Below are positions 48,691 to 63,037 of a DNA stretch of 64,000 bases, piece by piece. The DNA comes from Leptospira ainlahdjerensis. GTDB lineage: Bacteria; Spirochaetota; Leptospiria; Leptospirales; Leptospiraceae. The stretch is from contig NZ_JAFFPU010000012.1 of NCBI RefSeq assembly GCF_016919175.1, positions 62,001-126,000 on the forward strand, read 5' to 3'. The translations under genes were made by a program, and so were the position numbers. A model generated the notes under the pieces. That model had not been told where the DNA came from. It saw nothing but the letters and a program-made list of their open reading frames with translations, and ran no database searches. Each line of letters starts with the position of its first letter. The stretch's first letter is position 1.

Positions 48691-49847
48691 TTCTTTTCCT
48701 TTACGAGAGTCTCTTTTAAATCTTTCGCGAACGCGTGACTCAACTTTTCCATTCCCAGCTGATTGAGATGGATTAGGTCGTAATAATAATCGCCGTTATC
48801 CGGTCCGTCCAAAAGTGTTTGATAATCGAGAAGAGAAACCGGTTTTGCGGGATTGATTCTTTGCAATTCTCGTTTCCAGACTTGATTTCTTTCTTCGAGT
48901 CTCCATTCTTGGATGAGTTGACTGTAAGGTGCGACGACTCCGATGATTTCGATTTCCTGCCCGTTTTCCTTTCCTATTCTTCGAATTTCATCGTGTAGAA
49001 TCTTCAATCGATCGAAGTATTGTCTTGTGACGTCGTCTTCTACTGCATTGTTTAGAGGATTACTTGAGAGCACGCAGGTATCAAAGATTGCCTTTTTGTG
49101 AAATCGATCCGAACCTTCTGGGATCGGTTGTCCGTTCGCCGGATCCGTTTTTGCAACGCAGTCAGGTACGTCTTTGATCGGATACATGCTGATCTTTTCT
49201 TTGTAAGAATTCTCGTAGTCCCACGGATCGAGATTCTCCTTTCTAAAACGTTTTCCGATATCCTTGATTCGTTTGGAAGGACTCAGGATTAAATCCTGAA
49301 TGTCCCTTCGATACGCGATCGATTTTAATGTGATGTAAGCAAGGTCGTCCGCTTTGACTTCGTAACCGAAATCGTAAATTCTTGGATACACTTGCAAACG
49401 ATCAAACTCCGAGATCATCGCGAGCGTATGCAAGTTTAAGATTTTTTGACCGACCCAAGGAGTTGTGATTTCGAAAACGTGCACAACGGTTTTTACTTTT
49501 TTAAAGTGGGGAAGCGTTTTTAGCACGGCGAGATCTTGTACGATCAACTCCGTTCCCGGAATCGCGACGGATTGAATTTTTTTTCCGAGAGGTTCCAATT
49601 CTTTGTTAAGAATCGGAAGCGACAATCCTTGATAGGCCACCGAAGTTCCTACGATGAGAATGTCCGGATCGAATTCCTTTTGTTTATCGATTACGTGATT
49701 CGTAATTCTAGAAACGTTAGCGGCATAAGAATTTTTTTTCAGGAATGGTCGGTAACAACCAAACTGCATTCCCGTTTCTAAAAAAGTAAGGATCAAAACC
49801 GGAATCCAAAATTTGGAATCTTTCAAAAATGCAAGATATTCTTTCAT
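48687..49847 (-). CDS. DUF1574 SGNH-like protein, copy 1
   Basis: 386 aa, N-terminal helix, SGNH-like: LIVGTSVAYQG near 66, and a C-terminal YYDLIHLNQLGMEKLS with the Asp-x-x-His pattern. It is a diverged paralog of the gene at 46216 and pairs with the MBOAT at 49863, 15 bases upstream. The two MBOAT-DUF1574 pairs arose by duplication or serve two acyl positions. Confidence 0.8.
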   Translation of the reverse strand: MKEYLAFLKDSKFWIPVLILTFLETGMQFGCYRPFLKKNSYAANVSRITNHVIDKQKEFDPDILIVGTSVAYQGLSLPILNKELEPLGKKIQSVAIPGTELIVQDLAVLKTLPHFKKVKTVVHVFEITTPWVGQKILNLHTLAMISEFDRLQVYPRIYDFGYEVKADDLAYITLKSIAYRRDIQDLILSPSKRIKDIGKRFRKENLDPWDYENSYKEKISMYPIKDVPDCVAKTDPANGQPIPEGSDRFHKKAIFDTCVLSSNPLNNAVEDDVTRQYFDRLKILHDEIRRIGKENGQEIEIIGVVAPYSQLIQEWRLEERNQVWKRELQRINPAKPVSLLDYQTLLDGPDNGDYYYDLIHLNQLGMEKLSHAFAKDLKETLVKEKK

Positions 49848-49862
49848 AGCGGATATGGTTTC

Positions 49863-51278
<1,416 letters not shown>

Positions 51279-51375
51279 GGTTCGTCTTGATTCAGTATTT
51301 TAAAAGACCTGAAGAGCAGTTTTTCAAAATAGAATTTCCTTACAACATCAATTTAAGGGTTTCCAACCTTTGATT

Positions 51376-52755
51376 TTACCATTCAAAAAGACCGGATTTT
51401 ACAGACTCCGGAGGATAAACTTTTTCAGGAAGAATCGCTTCGAGTTTAAATTCGATTCCTTCGATATAACTCACCGATTTTTTTGAGGAACGAGGATAGG
51501 TTGAATACGAAAAATTCACAAGAAATAAAAGTAATACCCAAATGATAAGAAAGGAGTGAAAGACCGCACGACTCCCGAAAAGAAAAGACCGAAATTCCAA
51601 AGACTTCAAGGTAAGACCTGCGAGAAGAATCATACCGATGGAGGTTCCCACCCAGAACTCGAAAAAGTAACCTTCCCACCAAGTATAAAACAAAATCGAA
51701 GGAACGAGCCAGAAGGACAATAGAATCGTCTCGTTTCGAAAACGTTTCCAGACATTCTTAAGATTCAAAAGAAAAAGAAGAAGAATCGAAATCCAAAACG
51801 CAAGATTCAGATTGTAAGGAAGAATTTCCCGATTCTCCCATAAATTCAATCGCACCCTAAGTCCGCTCTTCACCCCTTCAAAGTTCAAAAACGCGTCTCC
51901 GATCCCGCGATAAAAATTCAGAACGTAGTTTTTAGATTCCGGAGAATTTCCCCACTTGTCCTTGGTCGCGTATAAGAAGAGCCAGTTTGCAAAGTTCTTC
52001 TCGCTGTCGAGAGGAGCTGAAAGATTTCTGTTGAGGACGATAAATCCCACGTAGAGATAGGAAAGTGTAAGAGCTCCTACAAGAGCAAAACAATACACAA
52101 ACGCAAAGCGAAACTTCCAAGAAAGTTCGAATTCTTTTCCTTTCCAAGTTTTAGAAAGAAGAATGGAGATCGGAACAAGCGGTAAGAATAAAATATCCGA
52201 CTGATGAAAGTAGACGCTCCAGAGTTGGATTCCGAACAAAACCAAAAGAGAAACGGGAGAATGTCCCTTTCTCGCAAAATATACGCAGGACAAATACAAA
52301 AGAGCCGTGAGACAGGAATGGATCAGAGGAGTATCGTTGTGTTGTGCATAAAACCAAAACCCCTGTGAGAAGTGAATCGCCAGACCCAAGATAATCGCGC
52401 CTAATGTGTCCGAGTAGATCTTTCGATACAACCAGACAAAACAAAACAAAAATACGAGCGCTGAAATCAAAATACGGAGTCGGAGTCCGAACATGACCGA
52501 ATCCTTTCCCCAAAATTCTCTCCAGAGCTTGAGATAAAGATAACCGGTGCTTTCGAAACCGAGGTGATGCGGGTTGTAAAAAATTCTCCAAGTAAGATCC
52601 GAATTGATATTGTAGGCGTAGACGATCGCGTCCCAGTCGTAGTGCCGGGAAAGAAACCTCAGATCAAACAAAAACACGGAAAAGATAAAAAGAATCAGGA
52701 AGGAAAAAAAGATTCGATTTTGAAGAGCGTTTTTAGTTCCCGAGAAAAAATACAT
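51376..52755 (-). CDS. GT-C type membrane glycosyltransferase-like protein
   Basis: 459 aa with about ten membrane helices. A loop with the pattern RHYDWDAIVYAYNINSDL and NPHHLGFESTGYLY after the first helix resembles the first periplasmic loop of ArnT/PMT-type enzymes that use lipid-linked sugars. No subfamily can be named with certainty. It follows the PH-like membrane gene by 9 bases. Confidence 0.68.
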   Translation of the reverse strand: MYFFSGTKNALQNRIFFSFLILFIFSVFLFDLRFLSRHYDWDAIVYAYNINSDLTWRIFYNPHHLGFESTGYLYLKLWREFWGKDSVMFGLRLRILISALVFLFCFVWLYRKIYSDTLGAIILGLAIHFSQGFWFYAQHNDTPLIHSCLTALLYLSCVYFARKGHSPVSLLVLFGIQLWSVYFHQSDILFLPLVPISILLSKTWKGKEFELSWKFRFAFVYCFALVGALTLSYLYVGFIVLNRNLSAPLDSEKNFANWLFLYATKDKWGNSPESKNYVLNFYRGIGDAFLNFEGVKSGLRVRLNLWENREILPYNLNLAFWISILLLFLLNLKNVWKRFRNETILLSFWLVPSILFYTWWEGYFFEFWVGTSIGMILLAGLTLKSLEFRSFLFGSRAVFHSFLIIWVLLLFLVNFSYSTYPRSSKKSVSYIEGIEFKLEAILPEKVYPPESVKSGLFEW

Positions 52756-52764
52756 TCTACAATT

Positions 52765-53363
52765 CTAATATTGAAATAAAGAAGAAATCAAATTACGATT
52801 TTGACCGCGAAAAAAATACGGGGAAAGAATTCCTGACTGCGACGCGACACTTTCCGATCTCAAATCGGGGGTTACGATCCAAATTCTTTCCAAGCCCAGA
52901 AGTCTTCGCAAAACACCCGTTTTGTGAACGATCTGAACTCCGCTCTGTTTACGATTCCACTGAAACACATCCTTTCCAAAAAAACTTCTCGTTTCCACGG
53001 AAAGTAAATCTCCTTTGAGAGATACCCTGGTAAAACAGGTTCGATTGATAAATCGAACCCAGTCCAAAAAGAAGGCGAGGCCGATATAAGCGAATGTAAG
53101 ATATCCTACACTTTGATACAAAAGAGGATTTTGCAGGATCGGAAGATTCAAAACTTTAGGAATTAAGAGAAAGTCCGTGAACTTCTGAAGATACAAAGCT
53201 GACAAACCGCCTAACAGATAACAACCGTAGAGAATGGCGCCGACGAGAAGGGTCGTCAAGATCGGAGGGATCGGATTGATTCTTAAATCGAGGGAAACTC
53301 CGAAGGAAGTATCGTTTGTGTTCAACGATTCCCAGCCGGAATAAATTCTTTTTTCGTTTTGTT

Positions 53364-53367
<4 letters not shown>
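52765..53367 (-). CDS. Membrane protein with bacterial PH-like domain
   Basis: 200 aa from ATG at 53367, which overlaps the glycosyltransferase stop (ATGA); a longer frame to 53523 would lie inside that gene. Two helices (about 30-58 and 83-105) precede a PH-type domain (RVSLKGDLLSVETRSFFG, then GVLRRLLGLERIWIVTP). Such YdbS-like proteins are of unknown function. Confidence 0.7.
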
Positions 53368-54515
<1,148 letters not shown>

Positions 54516-54536
54516 CTTTGTAAGAATTCTTTTTTT

Positions 54537-55940
54537 TTATTTTTCCGTTTGTAGTTCCGAATCCGGAATCAACAAAAGAAGGACATACTGAAAAATCGCA
54601 AAATAAAGAAGATAAGAAGCCATCATCAGCTTTTCTTCCGTTCCTCCCCCGATCACCGATCGATTGGAGAGAAGAATTCCGATCGATCCGATTAGAAAGA
54701 AAAAACTCACTTTATCATTTGCAAACAAGATCTTAACCGAAGCAAAACTTTTTTTCAGAAAAGAATCGGAAACGATTTTCCAAACGGGCAACACTTTCAC
54801 TTCCACAAAAGACCAAAGTCGATTGAGAAGAATCGCGGAAGGATACAAAAGAAAAACAAAAGCGTGCACCCAAGAAATTCCGCTAAAGATGATCGAAAAG
54901 ACGAACAAACAACCAAGAGTCAGTTCTTCCTTACGTTTTGCAAAAACTTTCCAAAAGAAAGGAATCACAAGACCCAAGGAAAGAATATAATAAATTCCTT
55001 TTACAGCTTTTTCGGGAAGTTCCGCAAGCGGATATCCGAGTTGGGATTGATTGAGAACGTCCGCGTAATTGAGAAAATATTTTGCGAGAGTCGCGTTCAA
55101 ACTCTGATTATTCTTCCAAGCGCGAAAGAGAGGAGACTTGAGATAATTGTCTAAGATCAACTGTTTCCAAGTCAAGGTCATCTCGATCGTAAAACCCGGA
55201 GCATAAATACAAGGAAGAAGAATCCAGAAAACTGAAAATACAAACGTATAAAAAACGGCCCAATAACGTCTTTGCATCAAAAAGAAAAGAACAAAGGCTC
55301 CCGGAGTCAACTTGATCACGATCGCAAGTCCGAGCAACAAACCGGACAACCAATCCTTCTTTGTATGTACGGAAGCCAAAATCAAAAACATCAAAAGAAA
55401 ACCCACTTGGTTGTTGTTCTGATGATTTTCCAAAAAACGAAGATTGAGAAGACAAAGAACTACGACAAAAACCAAATTCCCTTGGATCCGAAGCCGGATC
55501 GAAAGGATGTATAAAAAACCGACAAGCGCCAAAAAATTCAAACTCAGAAAAACCGCCGAGGCGACTTGGTAAGGAAGAAAAGAAATCGGAATCAGCAAAA
55601 ACGCAAACGTAGGAGGATAGATGTAAGAACCCAAACCTTCCATCATATCTTTGAGTTGTGTAAAAACCTTAGGGGTAAACGCTTCTTCGACTTTGATTTC
55701 TCCCGTTTGAAGCTTTTCGAGAATCTCATCGATCTGTTCTAAGTTGTATAAATTATTTCCTTCGGTAAAACGAACGGATGCGTTGTAGTAGTCTCTGAAA
55801 TCGGAACGGTTCCCCGCTTTGGAAATTCCATTGATGAAGAGGAGGGAGAAAAACAAAATCGTTCCTGCAAGAATCCAGGTTTTTCGGTCTCTCATTTGCA
55901 TTCTGAAACACTTTTGGATCGCACCCGAAAAGCCAACCAA
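54537..55940 (-). CDS. GT87 (DUF2029) family membrane glycosyltransferase
   Basis: 467 aa with about ten membrane helices. The family loop is visible (DFRDYYNASVRFTEGNNLYN, then GLGSYIYPPTFAFLLIPISFLPYQ). GT87 enzymes are alpha-mannosyltransferases using polyprenyl-phosphate-mannose in actinobacteria; here substrate is unknown. The TTG start at 55940 is supported by AGGAG with a seven-base spacer; ATG codons at 55901 and 55895 lack one. First gene of the glycan operon, divergent from queA by about 100 bases. Confidence 0.8.
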   Translation of the reverse strand: MVGFSGAIQKCFRMQMRDRKTWILAGTILFFSLLFINGISKAGNRSDFRDYYNASVRFTEGNNLYNLEQIDEILEKLQTGEIKVEEAFTPKVFTQLKDMMEGLGSYIYPPTFAFLLIPISFLPYQVASAVFLSLNFLALVGFLYILSIRLRIQGNLVFVVVLCLLNLRFLENHQNNNQVGFLLMFLILASVHTKKDWLSGLLLGLAIVIKLTPGAFVLFFLMQRRYWAVFYTFVFSVFWILLPCIYAPGFTIEMTLTWKQLILDNYLKSPLFRAWKNNQSLNATLAKYFLNYADVLNQSQLGYPLAELPEKAVKGIYYILSLGLVIPFFWKVFAKRKEELTLGCLFVFSIIFSGISWVHAFVFLLYPSAILLNRLWSFVEVKVLPVWKIVSDSFLKKSFASVKILFANDKVSFFFLIGSIGILLSNRSVIGGGTEEKLMMASYLLYFAIFQYVLLLLIPDSELQTEK

Positions 55941-56042
55941 TAAAATTCTCCTACATTCCCGCGACGATTCTCAAAAAGGAATCTTTCTCTTGTTAGAAAA
56001 AAGATTCACCCGTGAGCATTCTCCAAATCCACTGCAAATAGA

Positions 56043-57080
<1,038 letters not shown>

Positions 57081-57123
57081 ATTGTGATTGATAACCGAGG
57101 GGAATTAGGGAACAATCGTCACA

Positions 57124-58746
57124 GTGATAAAAAGAATAACCTCCGCTCAGGCAGAAATCAAACTTCACGCGGGAAAACAAAGACCCAAAAACGGTCTTCC
57201 CGATTTTTTGGCGTTTCACAGAGAAGAACTGAGTTCCTTACCGAAGGCTCTGGAAAATCCGGGCATCCTTTCCAACATTCTCATAACCGGTCCGGCCTTA
57301 GAAGCAAACCTTACCTTACTTCAAGAATACATCTCCAATCTTAAAAAAGGAATCAAAGTTGTCTGCGATCCCCATCCTGGATTCTTAACTCTCGCAGGTT
57401 TTCCAGGAAACTCGGAATACCGCGCGGGCAAAATGGTGGAAGCCGACGGCGGTTATTTACTGCTCCCAATGCGAGCCCTTACGGAAGATCCGAATCTATA
57501 CTTTCTCGTAAAAGGAGTTCTGCAAACGGGAAGTATCGACTTTTTGACACTTCCTGAAATGACCGGCTCGAAAGAGATGAATCGTTTTCATCCTTCGATC
57601 AACACACGCTTTCGTCTGATTCTCGTGGGAGAAGAAGGAGAAGTGGACTTTATCACCGGAGTCGATCCCGACTTCTATGAAAGTTTTTCTTTTAAGATTC
57701 ATCTTCCCTACGAAGCTGTTATGAAGAGCAAGAAGAATCTTCAGCTCTTCGGAGGACTCATTCATTCTTGGGAAAAGCCCGGTTATCCGAGTTTCGATTC
57801 TTCAGCGGTCGACGCGTTACTCGAAATCGCTCTTCGTTGGAACGACAGCAGGGCGAGACTTTCTCTTTCCTTCGCAGAACTTCGTACCTTTGTGGGGGAA
57901 CTTCTCGTCCTTTTTAAAAAGGAAAAAAAGACGATCACTCGCGCCCAAGTAGAATCCGCAATCCCCACGATCGAAAAAAGAATCGCGGTTCACAAAAGAA
58001 GATATCAGGAAAGTGTTCGAGAAGGTCTGACTTCGATTCAACTCAAAGGAAAAAAGACGGGAAGAATCAACGGCCTTTCCGTCATCCTTCTCCATTCTTC
58101 TTTATCCGATTTTGGTCAGGTCAACCAAGTTTCCGCGCGTGTCGCCTTAGGTTCCGGAAATTTTATCAACATCGAAAGAGAAGTCAATCTTTCGGGAGAC
58201 TTACACGATAAGGGCGTATTCATATTACAATCTTATATTAAAGGAATGTTCTCCCATATCCAGTCCTTCGGTTTGGACGCTTCGATATTGTTCGAACAAA
58301 ACTATTCTCCGATCGACGGAGACTCCGCGAGTTGTGCGGAATTACTCGCAATTCTTTCGGCGCTTTCCGGTTTGGAAATTCCGTGTAACATCGCGGTGAC
58401 AGGAGCCCTTTCTCAGTATGGAGAAATTCTTCCCGTGGGTTCGGTAAACACAAAGATCGCGGCTTGGTTTGATATGATTCAGATAGTTGGGAATACAAAG
58501 GATAAATACAGGGTTTACATTCCGACTTCGAACCTTCGCGATTTGAATCTTCCCGCTCACATTCGAAAGGCCATCGATAAAGGAAAATTCCAAATTTACA
58601 CTTGTTCTCATGTGGAAGAATTGATTCCGGAAGTTTTTGGGATTCCCGCGGGAAAATTCGGCAAAAACGGAAAATATCCTCAGGGAAGTCTGTTCCACAT
58701 GATAGAGGAAAGAATCGATCGGAAAAAAGAAGAAGAGCACGAATGA
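57124..58746 (+). CDS. Lon-like serine protease with degenerate ATPase domain
   Basis: 540 aa. The C-terminal domain (about 310-520) is a Lon protease with the Ser-Lys dyad: Ser401 in [15 protein letters not shown] and Lys444 in [10 protein letters not shown]. The preceding region aligns with LonB-type AAA+ domains ([21 protein letters not shown]; the lid [15 protein letters not shown]), but the P-loop position reads ITGPALEAN (about 54-62), with no GxxGxGK, and the Walker B Asp-Glu is missing. ATP-driven unfolding is therefore unlikely, and it may cut peptides or loose proteins only, or be driven by a partner; this is inference. Start GTG at 57124. Confidence 0.85.
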   Translation: MIKRITSAQAEIKLHAGKQRPKNGLPDFLAFHREELSSLPKALENPGILSNILITGPALEANLTLLQEYISNLKKGIKVVCDPHPGFLTLAGFPGNSEYRAGKMVEADGGYLLLPMRALTEDPNLYFLVKGVLQTGSIDFLTLPEMTGSKEMNRFHPSINTRFRLILVGEEGEVDFITGVDPDFYESFSFKIHLPYEAVMKSKKNLQLFGGLIHSWEKPGYPSFDSSAVDALLEIALRWNDSRARLSLSFAELRTFVGELLVLFKKEKKTITRAQVESAIPTIEKRIAVHKRRYQESVREGLTSIQLKGKKTGRINGLSVILLHSSLSDFGQVNQVSARVALGSGNFINIEREVNLSGDLHDKGVFILQSYIKGMFSHIQSFGLDASILFEQNYSPIDGDSASCAELLAILSALSGLEIPCNIAVTGALSQYGEILPVGSVNTKIAAWFDMIQIVGNTKDKYRVYIPTSNLRDLNLPAHIRKAIDKGKFQIYTCSHVEELIPEVFGIPAGKFGKNGKYPQGSLFHMIEERIDRKKEEEHE

Positions 58747-59042
58747 GAAATAGGCCTTGAGTGTCGATGGGACAGAATTCAATAAAAAAATTCTTTCCCG
58801 CTACCCCCTCGGTTTTGAAACTGGATGGAAGGAATCAATCTCGTTTTTTTTGAATTATTTTCGCTCTGCCTCCGCCACAAAAGGCCTTTCAAACCTTGGA
58901 AAATTCAAATGATAACCAAAATGCTCTGGGAAAAAGAATGCTTCGTTTTTTGGATTCTTTAAAAAATCTTCGTCCTATACCAGACTTGCATTTGTAGGTG
59001 ATCCTTCGACTCTGATTACCGATACTAAATAATGATAAGAAA
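58747..59042. other. Intergenic region
   Basis: About 296 bases with no gene or repeat I recognise. Promoter of the following outer-membrane protein is presumably here, but no strong element stands out. Confidence 0.3.
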
Positions 59043-60437
59043 ATGAGACTCATCGGGGCGATCAACATTCAATCCTCCTTGCTGGTCAGCGGCCTGTCCG
59101 CACTGGGACTCGGTGTTCTCATTTCTATCGCTCAAGTCAAAACCCCCGACAATGTTCCCAAAATCGATTCCTTTCCGATGGAGGAAAACGACAGCCCTTC
59201 CAAGTTCCAGCCGACTTTGAAGGAAAAAGTGGAAGAACGAGCCAAGGACGTTCAGGTTTTTCAGATTCCGGGTTCTCGCAAAATCGATCTCTTGGAAGAA
59301 TGGGAAAGATCATCCTTTGGAATCCAAGAAGACCGAGGTTCTAATTTTGCAAAATTTGGGAACGGTTGGAGCCCTTTTCCTTCCAAGGATTCCCTTGCTT
59401 GGAATCAACCGGATTCTCTTTTTAACGATCAGAATACAAACTGGACCGGAGCGCGCTTTTTCGGAGGAAAACAGGGAAAGGTTCAATTGAATTCTTCGAT
59501 TCGTCCTTCGTCTCCTTTTTCTGAACTGGCTCCTTCCCTTCGTGGAAGAAAATCGGATCCTTTTGGAACCGGAGATAAAACTGGCATCCACCAATCCACG
59601 TTAGACAACTTTGAACTGAGTTATTCCGTCACACCCGGAGTGGACGCGATTCTTAAAACCGGAAACTCACTTCCTTATACCGCCGATCAAAAAGACATTG
59701 GGTATTCGATGGCCGGTTTTTCCTTTAAACCCAACGATTATATCAATACAAAAATCGTCTCCGGAAGTTCTTTCGGAAATTCGAGTATGGCCTCCAGTCG
59801 TTTTCTTTATTCTTCTCCCGGATCCAATTCTCAAGCGTTCAATACGGATCCGAGCATGGGAAACAATCCGGTTCTTAGAAATCAAGCGATGGGAAACAGT
59901 AGCGGGCGTGTGATCGAATGGCAGGCGAACATCCAACCCATCCGTCGTCTTTCGTTTCAAACTTCGGTTTTGAATAAGGAAAAAGAGAAGGGTCTTTACA
60001 ACCCGGAAGCAGCACGCTTTTCGATGTTCATCGATTTTACAAAAATCATTCTCAATATTCGTTATAGTTATTCCGCCGATCCTACTACGAGAAACAACGG
60101 CCTTTATATGACTCCGGAATCGGACGCGACTACCTTGGGTTTTACGATGCTCTTGGATCCCGCCGGAAGATATTCTCTCTTTCTCGGAAATAACTACTAC
60201 AATCTCCTCTCTCAGAGAAATACCGGTATCAACACGCAAACGGACGAACCGCTTCGTTCTTTTTCAGCCGGCTTTCGAGGAAAGACGAGCTTTCAGAACG
60301 CGATCTTTTTTATGAACTTTCGAAACAATCTCTCCAAGGGTGTGATCTACACCGACGTCGGTCCGTTCCGTCTTCCGGCTTATTCACAATACTATTCCGA
60401 ATACTTCACTTCTCTGGGAATGGAGTTGTCCTTCTAA
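59043..60437 (+). CDS. Predicted outer-membrane beta-barrel protein
   Basis: 464 aa. An N-terminal helix-like export segment ([18 protein letters not shown]) leads to a polar stretch (about 40-170), then alternating strands with aromatic ends ([59 protein letters not shown]) and the closing LGMELSF with terminal Phe. This is the usual look of a Leptospira outer-membrane barrel of unknown role. Confidence 0.75.
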   Translation: MRLIGAINIQSSLLVSGLSALGLGVLISIAQVKTPDNVPKIDSFPMEENDSPSKFQPTLKEKVEERAKDVQVFQIPGSRKIDLLEEWERSSFGIQEDRGSNFAKFGNGWSPFPSKDSLAWNQPDSLFNDQNTNWTGARFFGGKQGKVQLNSSIRPSSPFSELAPSLRGRKSDPFGTGDKTGIHQSTLDNFELSYSVTPGVDAILKTGNSLPYTADQKDIGYSMAGFSFKPNDYINTKIVSGSSFGNSSMASSRFLYSSPGSNSQAFNTDPSMGNNPVLRNQAMGNSSGRVIEWQANIQPIRRLSFQTSVLNKEKEKGLYNPEAARFSMFIDFTKIILNIRYSYSADPTTRNNGLYMTPESDATTLGFTMLLDPAGRYSLFLGNNYYNLLSQRNTGINTQTDEPLRSFSAGFRGKTSFQNAIFFMNFRNNLSKGVIYTDVGPFRLPAYSQYYSEYFTSLGMELSF

Positions 60438-60564
60438 GTTTCTTTTCTGGTTGCCGGTTTTTTGGCGTTCGGAAATTTGATTGGATGAGGAGCTCCTACG
60501 CGAAAAAAAAATCGCGGAATGTAATTCTTCTTAAAAATACAATAGGTTCAAAAGGAATTAAAGA

Positions 60565-60873
60565 ATGTTTGGAAACAAGTTAGAATCCCTAAAGCAGATG
60601 AATCAGATGCGCGTGAAAATGAAAAAAGTGGAAAAGGATCTCATGGCTCTCTCTTTCGAAGCAAAGTCGAAAAACGATCTCGTAACTTGTATCTCCGACG
60701 GGAAACTCAACATCAAAGACATTCTCATCGAAGACGAACTTCTCGCAAAAAACGATAAGAAACTTTTACAAAAGAGTATCAAACAGGCGGTTACACGTTC
60801 TCTCGAGCTCGCGCAAAAAGCCGCGGAAGAAAGAATGGCAGAATTTCGCGGAATGATCCCGGGAATGGAGTGA
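60565..60873 (+). CDS. ybaB: YbaB/EbfC nucleoid-associated protein
   Basis: 102 aa, the usual size. YbaB proteins form dimers that bind DNA. Pattern KLESLKQMNQMRVKMKKVEKDL then a short beta-sheet (ISDGKLNIKDILIEDELL) then a C-terminal helix (AQKAAEERMAEFRGMIPGME). It is often next to dnaX or recR, which are not in this window. Confidence 0.9.
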   Translation: MFGNKLESLKQMNQMRVKMKKVEKDLMALSFEAKSKNDLVTCISDGKLNIKDILIEDELLAKNDKKLLQKSIKQAVTRSLELAQKAAEERMAEFRGMIPGME

Positions 60874-61306
60874 TTCTTGTTAAAAAAATGAAGTCCGCAG
60901 CGAGTTAGATCACAAACGGCATTCCAACTTCCAACCCGGCTACAATTTTTTTGAGAAATATTTTGTCGGAACAATCGTTTCGAGTGGAATGAATTTATAC
61001 ATCATAAGAAATTTCTTATAGAGTTTGCACGAACCCAGATACGAAAATTTGTAATAGCTCCTACAATAAGTCTTAGATAACGGCCCTATACCCTTTTTGA
61101 AGAACGTTCAGTCGAACCAAACCGAGGGAGTTCCCACAAATTACAAGCTTCTTGTTTGAAACCAACTTGCAACGTCGTTCCCGAGATTGTAAGAGTTCCC
61201 ACGCTTTTGGGGATTTCAGAAGAATGTGCAGCGCATTTCCGCGGAAAGAATTGTTTCCTGTAAAATCGATTCAACTATCAGAAATTTCTCAAAAACAAAT
61301 TCGAAG
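60874..61306. other. Intergenic region with palindromic repeats
   Basis: About 433 bases between ybaB and the end of the metalloprotease gene. No gene; three copies of the GGAGTTCC-type repeat at 61049-61066, 61126-61139 and 61188-61204. Confidence 0.55.
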
Positions 61307-62851
61307 TTAATTTGTTCGATTTCTTTCGGAAGCGTGAAAGTATTCGAGGGGACAGATGATCTCCGGACCGCCCGTTTCCGGAAGAAGAAAAATTTCTCCT
61401 TCGTCTTCCGTTCTCGTTACGGATTGAGAAACCTGACCGAGACGATACGGATCTGCGTTTACTTGCAAAATTTTTAAACTCGGAGCCGTCTTTTTCAAAA
61501 GGACCACGCCCGGTTGAGTTCCGGTGTTACTCCGATTCTGATCGATAAAATGAAACTGACCCGGTTTGAGAATCGAAAGGGGAAAAATGAAAGGAAGGGG
61601 TTGTGTGTCATACAATTTTCGAAGTTCTCCTCCTTCTTGATTCGCAGAAGGAAAGGGAAGGGCCGATAAAACGGATTCCATTCCGGTTTTAAAACCGGCA
61701 GCTCCCGCAAAATCCACCCCCAACTGCGCTTCCGAAAGAGTCGTCTCTCCCGTCGATAACCAGAGAAATGCCGCAAACAAACGTATGAAGGAAGTTTCTC
61801 CGGAAACCCCGAGATCGTTTTTCTGGGACGCGGAAAGCGAATTTACCGCAGAAGAAGAAAGAAAAATTTCGGCTAAACTCTGAGCGTCTTTTGCCCTTAT
61901 GGAAGGACCGGAGACCGTCTTTTTAAAGAAAGAATTTCTTTCCTGAAGATTTGCGCCAGAAACCGTATAAAGATATTTTATAAAAGCGTAAGCAAAAGAA
62001 TAATCCACAATCGACGAAAAGTTGCCGGACCCGAAGATGCTGGAACCGTTTACACCTCTCGCACAAACTCCTGAGACGTTTCCTCGGTAACACTCGATAC
62101 GATTCGTCTGCGGAGAATATCCAGCGATATCGCTCGCAACCTCGCTCGTTCCTTCGTTCAACCAGGTTTCATCCCGAGTCTTTTGGGAAAGATAATCGGG
62201 AAGTTCGTATTGAAATCGAATGAGGTGCTGGAATTCATGTGCGATCGTGGAAAGGATCGTATCCGGTTTTCCGGAAGCCAGATCCTTTTCGGCCAATTCT
62301 TTCAACTGCACGGAGTCTATATAAAGAATTTCTTTTGTATTGGAACGTATTCCCGATCGTGGATCGTCCGAAAGAAAATCGAAAGGATCAAAAAAACCGG
62401 CTACAAAGGAACCGCCCGGTTTACTTCCGTCACGGATGTCCAAAAAGAGAATATGAACCTTTCCGCTCTGATCCATATCGGAAGGAGCTCCGAAAGCGGC
62501 GCTGAGTTTTGGAAAAATTTTCAGATCGAATTCTCGGATTATATTTTTGTAATCCAGATTTTGCTCTTGTCCGAATTCGGCGTAGACTGAAACATTTTCT
62601 CCTTCTCCCACAAAACTCGCCTGAAGACAATAAGATGCGTTTTTTGTAATGTCCCTTACCCAAAATTTTCCGGGGCCGCTACAGCTGATCGCAGTGAGAA
62701 TCAAAGCCTGGACGTACTGAGCGCCTAACTTTTGTTTTTCGGAAGGAAACAAAGACGGGAAAACACCCTCCAAAGAACAAGAATTGAGAAAAAAAAGAAA
62801 AATCGAGATCCCCGAAAAAATTACAAGATTGTTTCGACAATTTCGCTTCAT
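61307..62851 (-). CDS. Secreted zinc-metalloprotease-like lipoprotein
   Basis: 514 aa from ATG at 62851, since the frame upstream to 63031 would place 60 extra residues before the signal peptide. The lipobox is LNSC. The metal site HEFQHLI with a following NEGTSE (about 80 residues after the N-terminal strand region) is the HExxH + Glu pattern of gluzincins, like the M30 hyicolysin group. Export to the cell surface and proteolysis of outside proteins is likely. A divergent lipoprotein gene starts at 63038. Confidence 0.83.
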   Translation of the reverse strand: MKRNCRNNLVIFSGISIFLFFLNSCSLEGVFPSLFPSEKQKLGAQYVQALILTAISCSGPGKFWVRDITKNASYCLQASFVGEGENVSVYAEFGQEQNLDYKNIIREFDLKIFPKLSAAFGAPSDMDQSGKVHILFLDIRDGSKPGGSFVAGFFDPFDFLSDDPRSGIRSNTKEILYIDSVQLKELAEKDLASGKPDTILSTIAHEFQHLIRFQYELPDYLSQKTRDETWLNEGTSEVASDIAGYSPQTNRIECYRGNVSGVCARGVNGSSIFGSGNFSSIVDYSFAYAFIKYLYTVSGANLQERNSFFKKTVSGPSIRAKDAQSLAEIFLSSSAVNSLSASQKNDLGVSGETSFIRLFAAFLWLSTGETTLSEAQLGVDFAGAAGFKTGMESVLSALPFPSANQEGGELRKLYDTQPLPFIFPLSILKPGQFHFIDQNRSNTGTQPGVVLLKKTAPSLKILQVNADPYRLGQVSQSVTRTEDEGEIFLLPETGGPEIICPLEYFHASERNRTN

Positions 62852-63037
62852 CGAAAGGATAGGACGAAAAAAGAGAACCAATCTAGAACGTTGACTTAAG
62901 GAGAGCGGTCCAGAGGATGTGAAAAAGAATCCCGACATGTGTTTTGTAACGAAGGGAGAGCGGAAACTGAATCGAGATTCTCTCTTGCCCCCGTAACGTG
63001 TCAGGATCTTTCTCCCTCTAAACAGGAGCAATCAACA

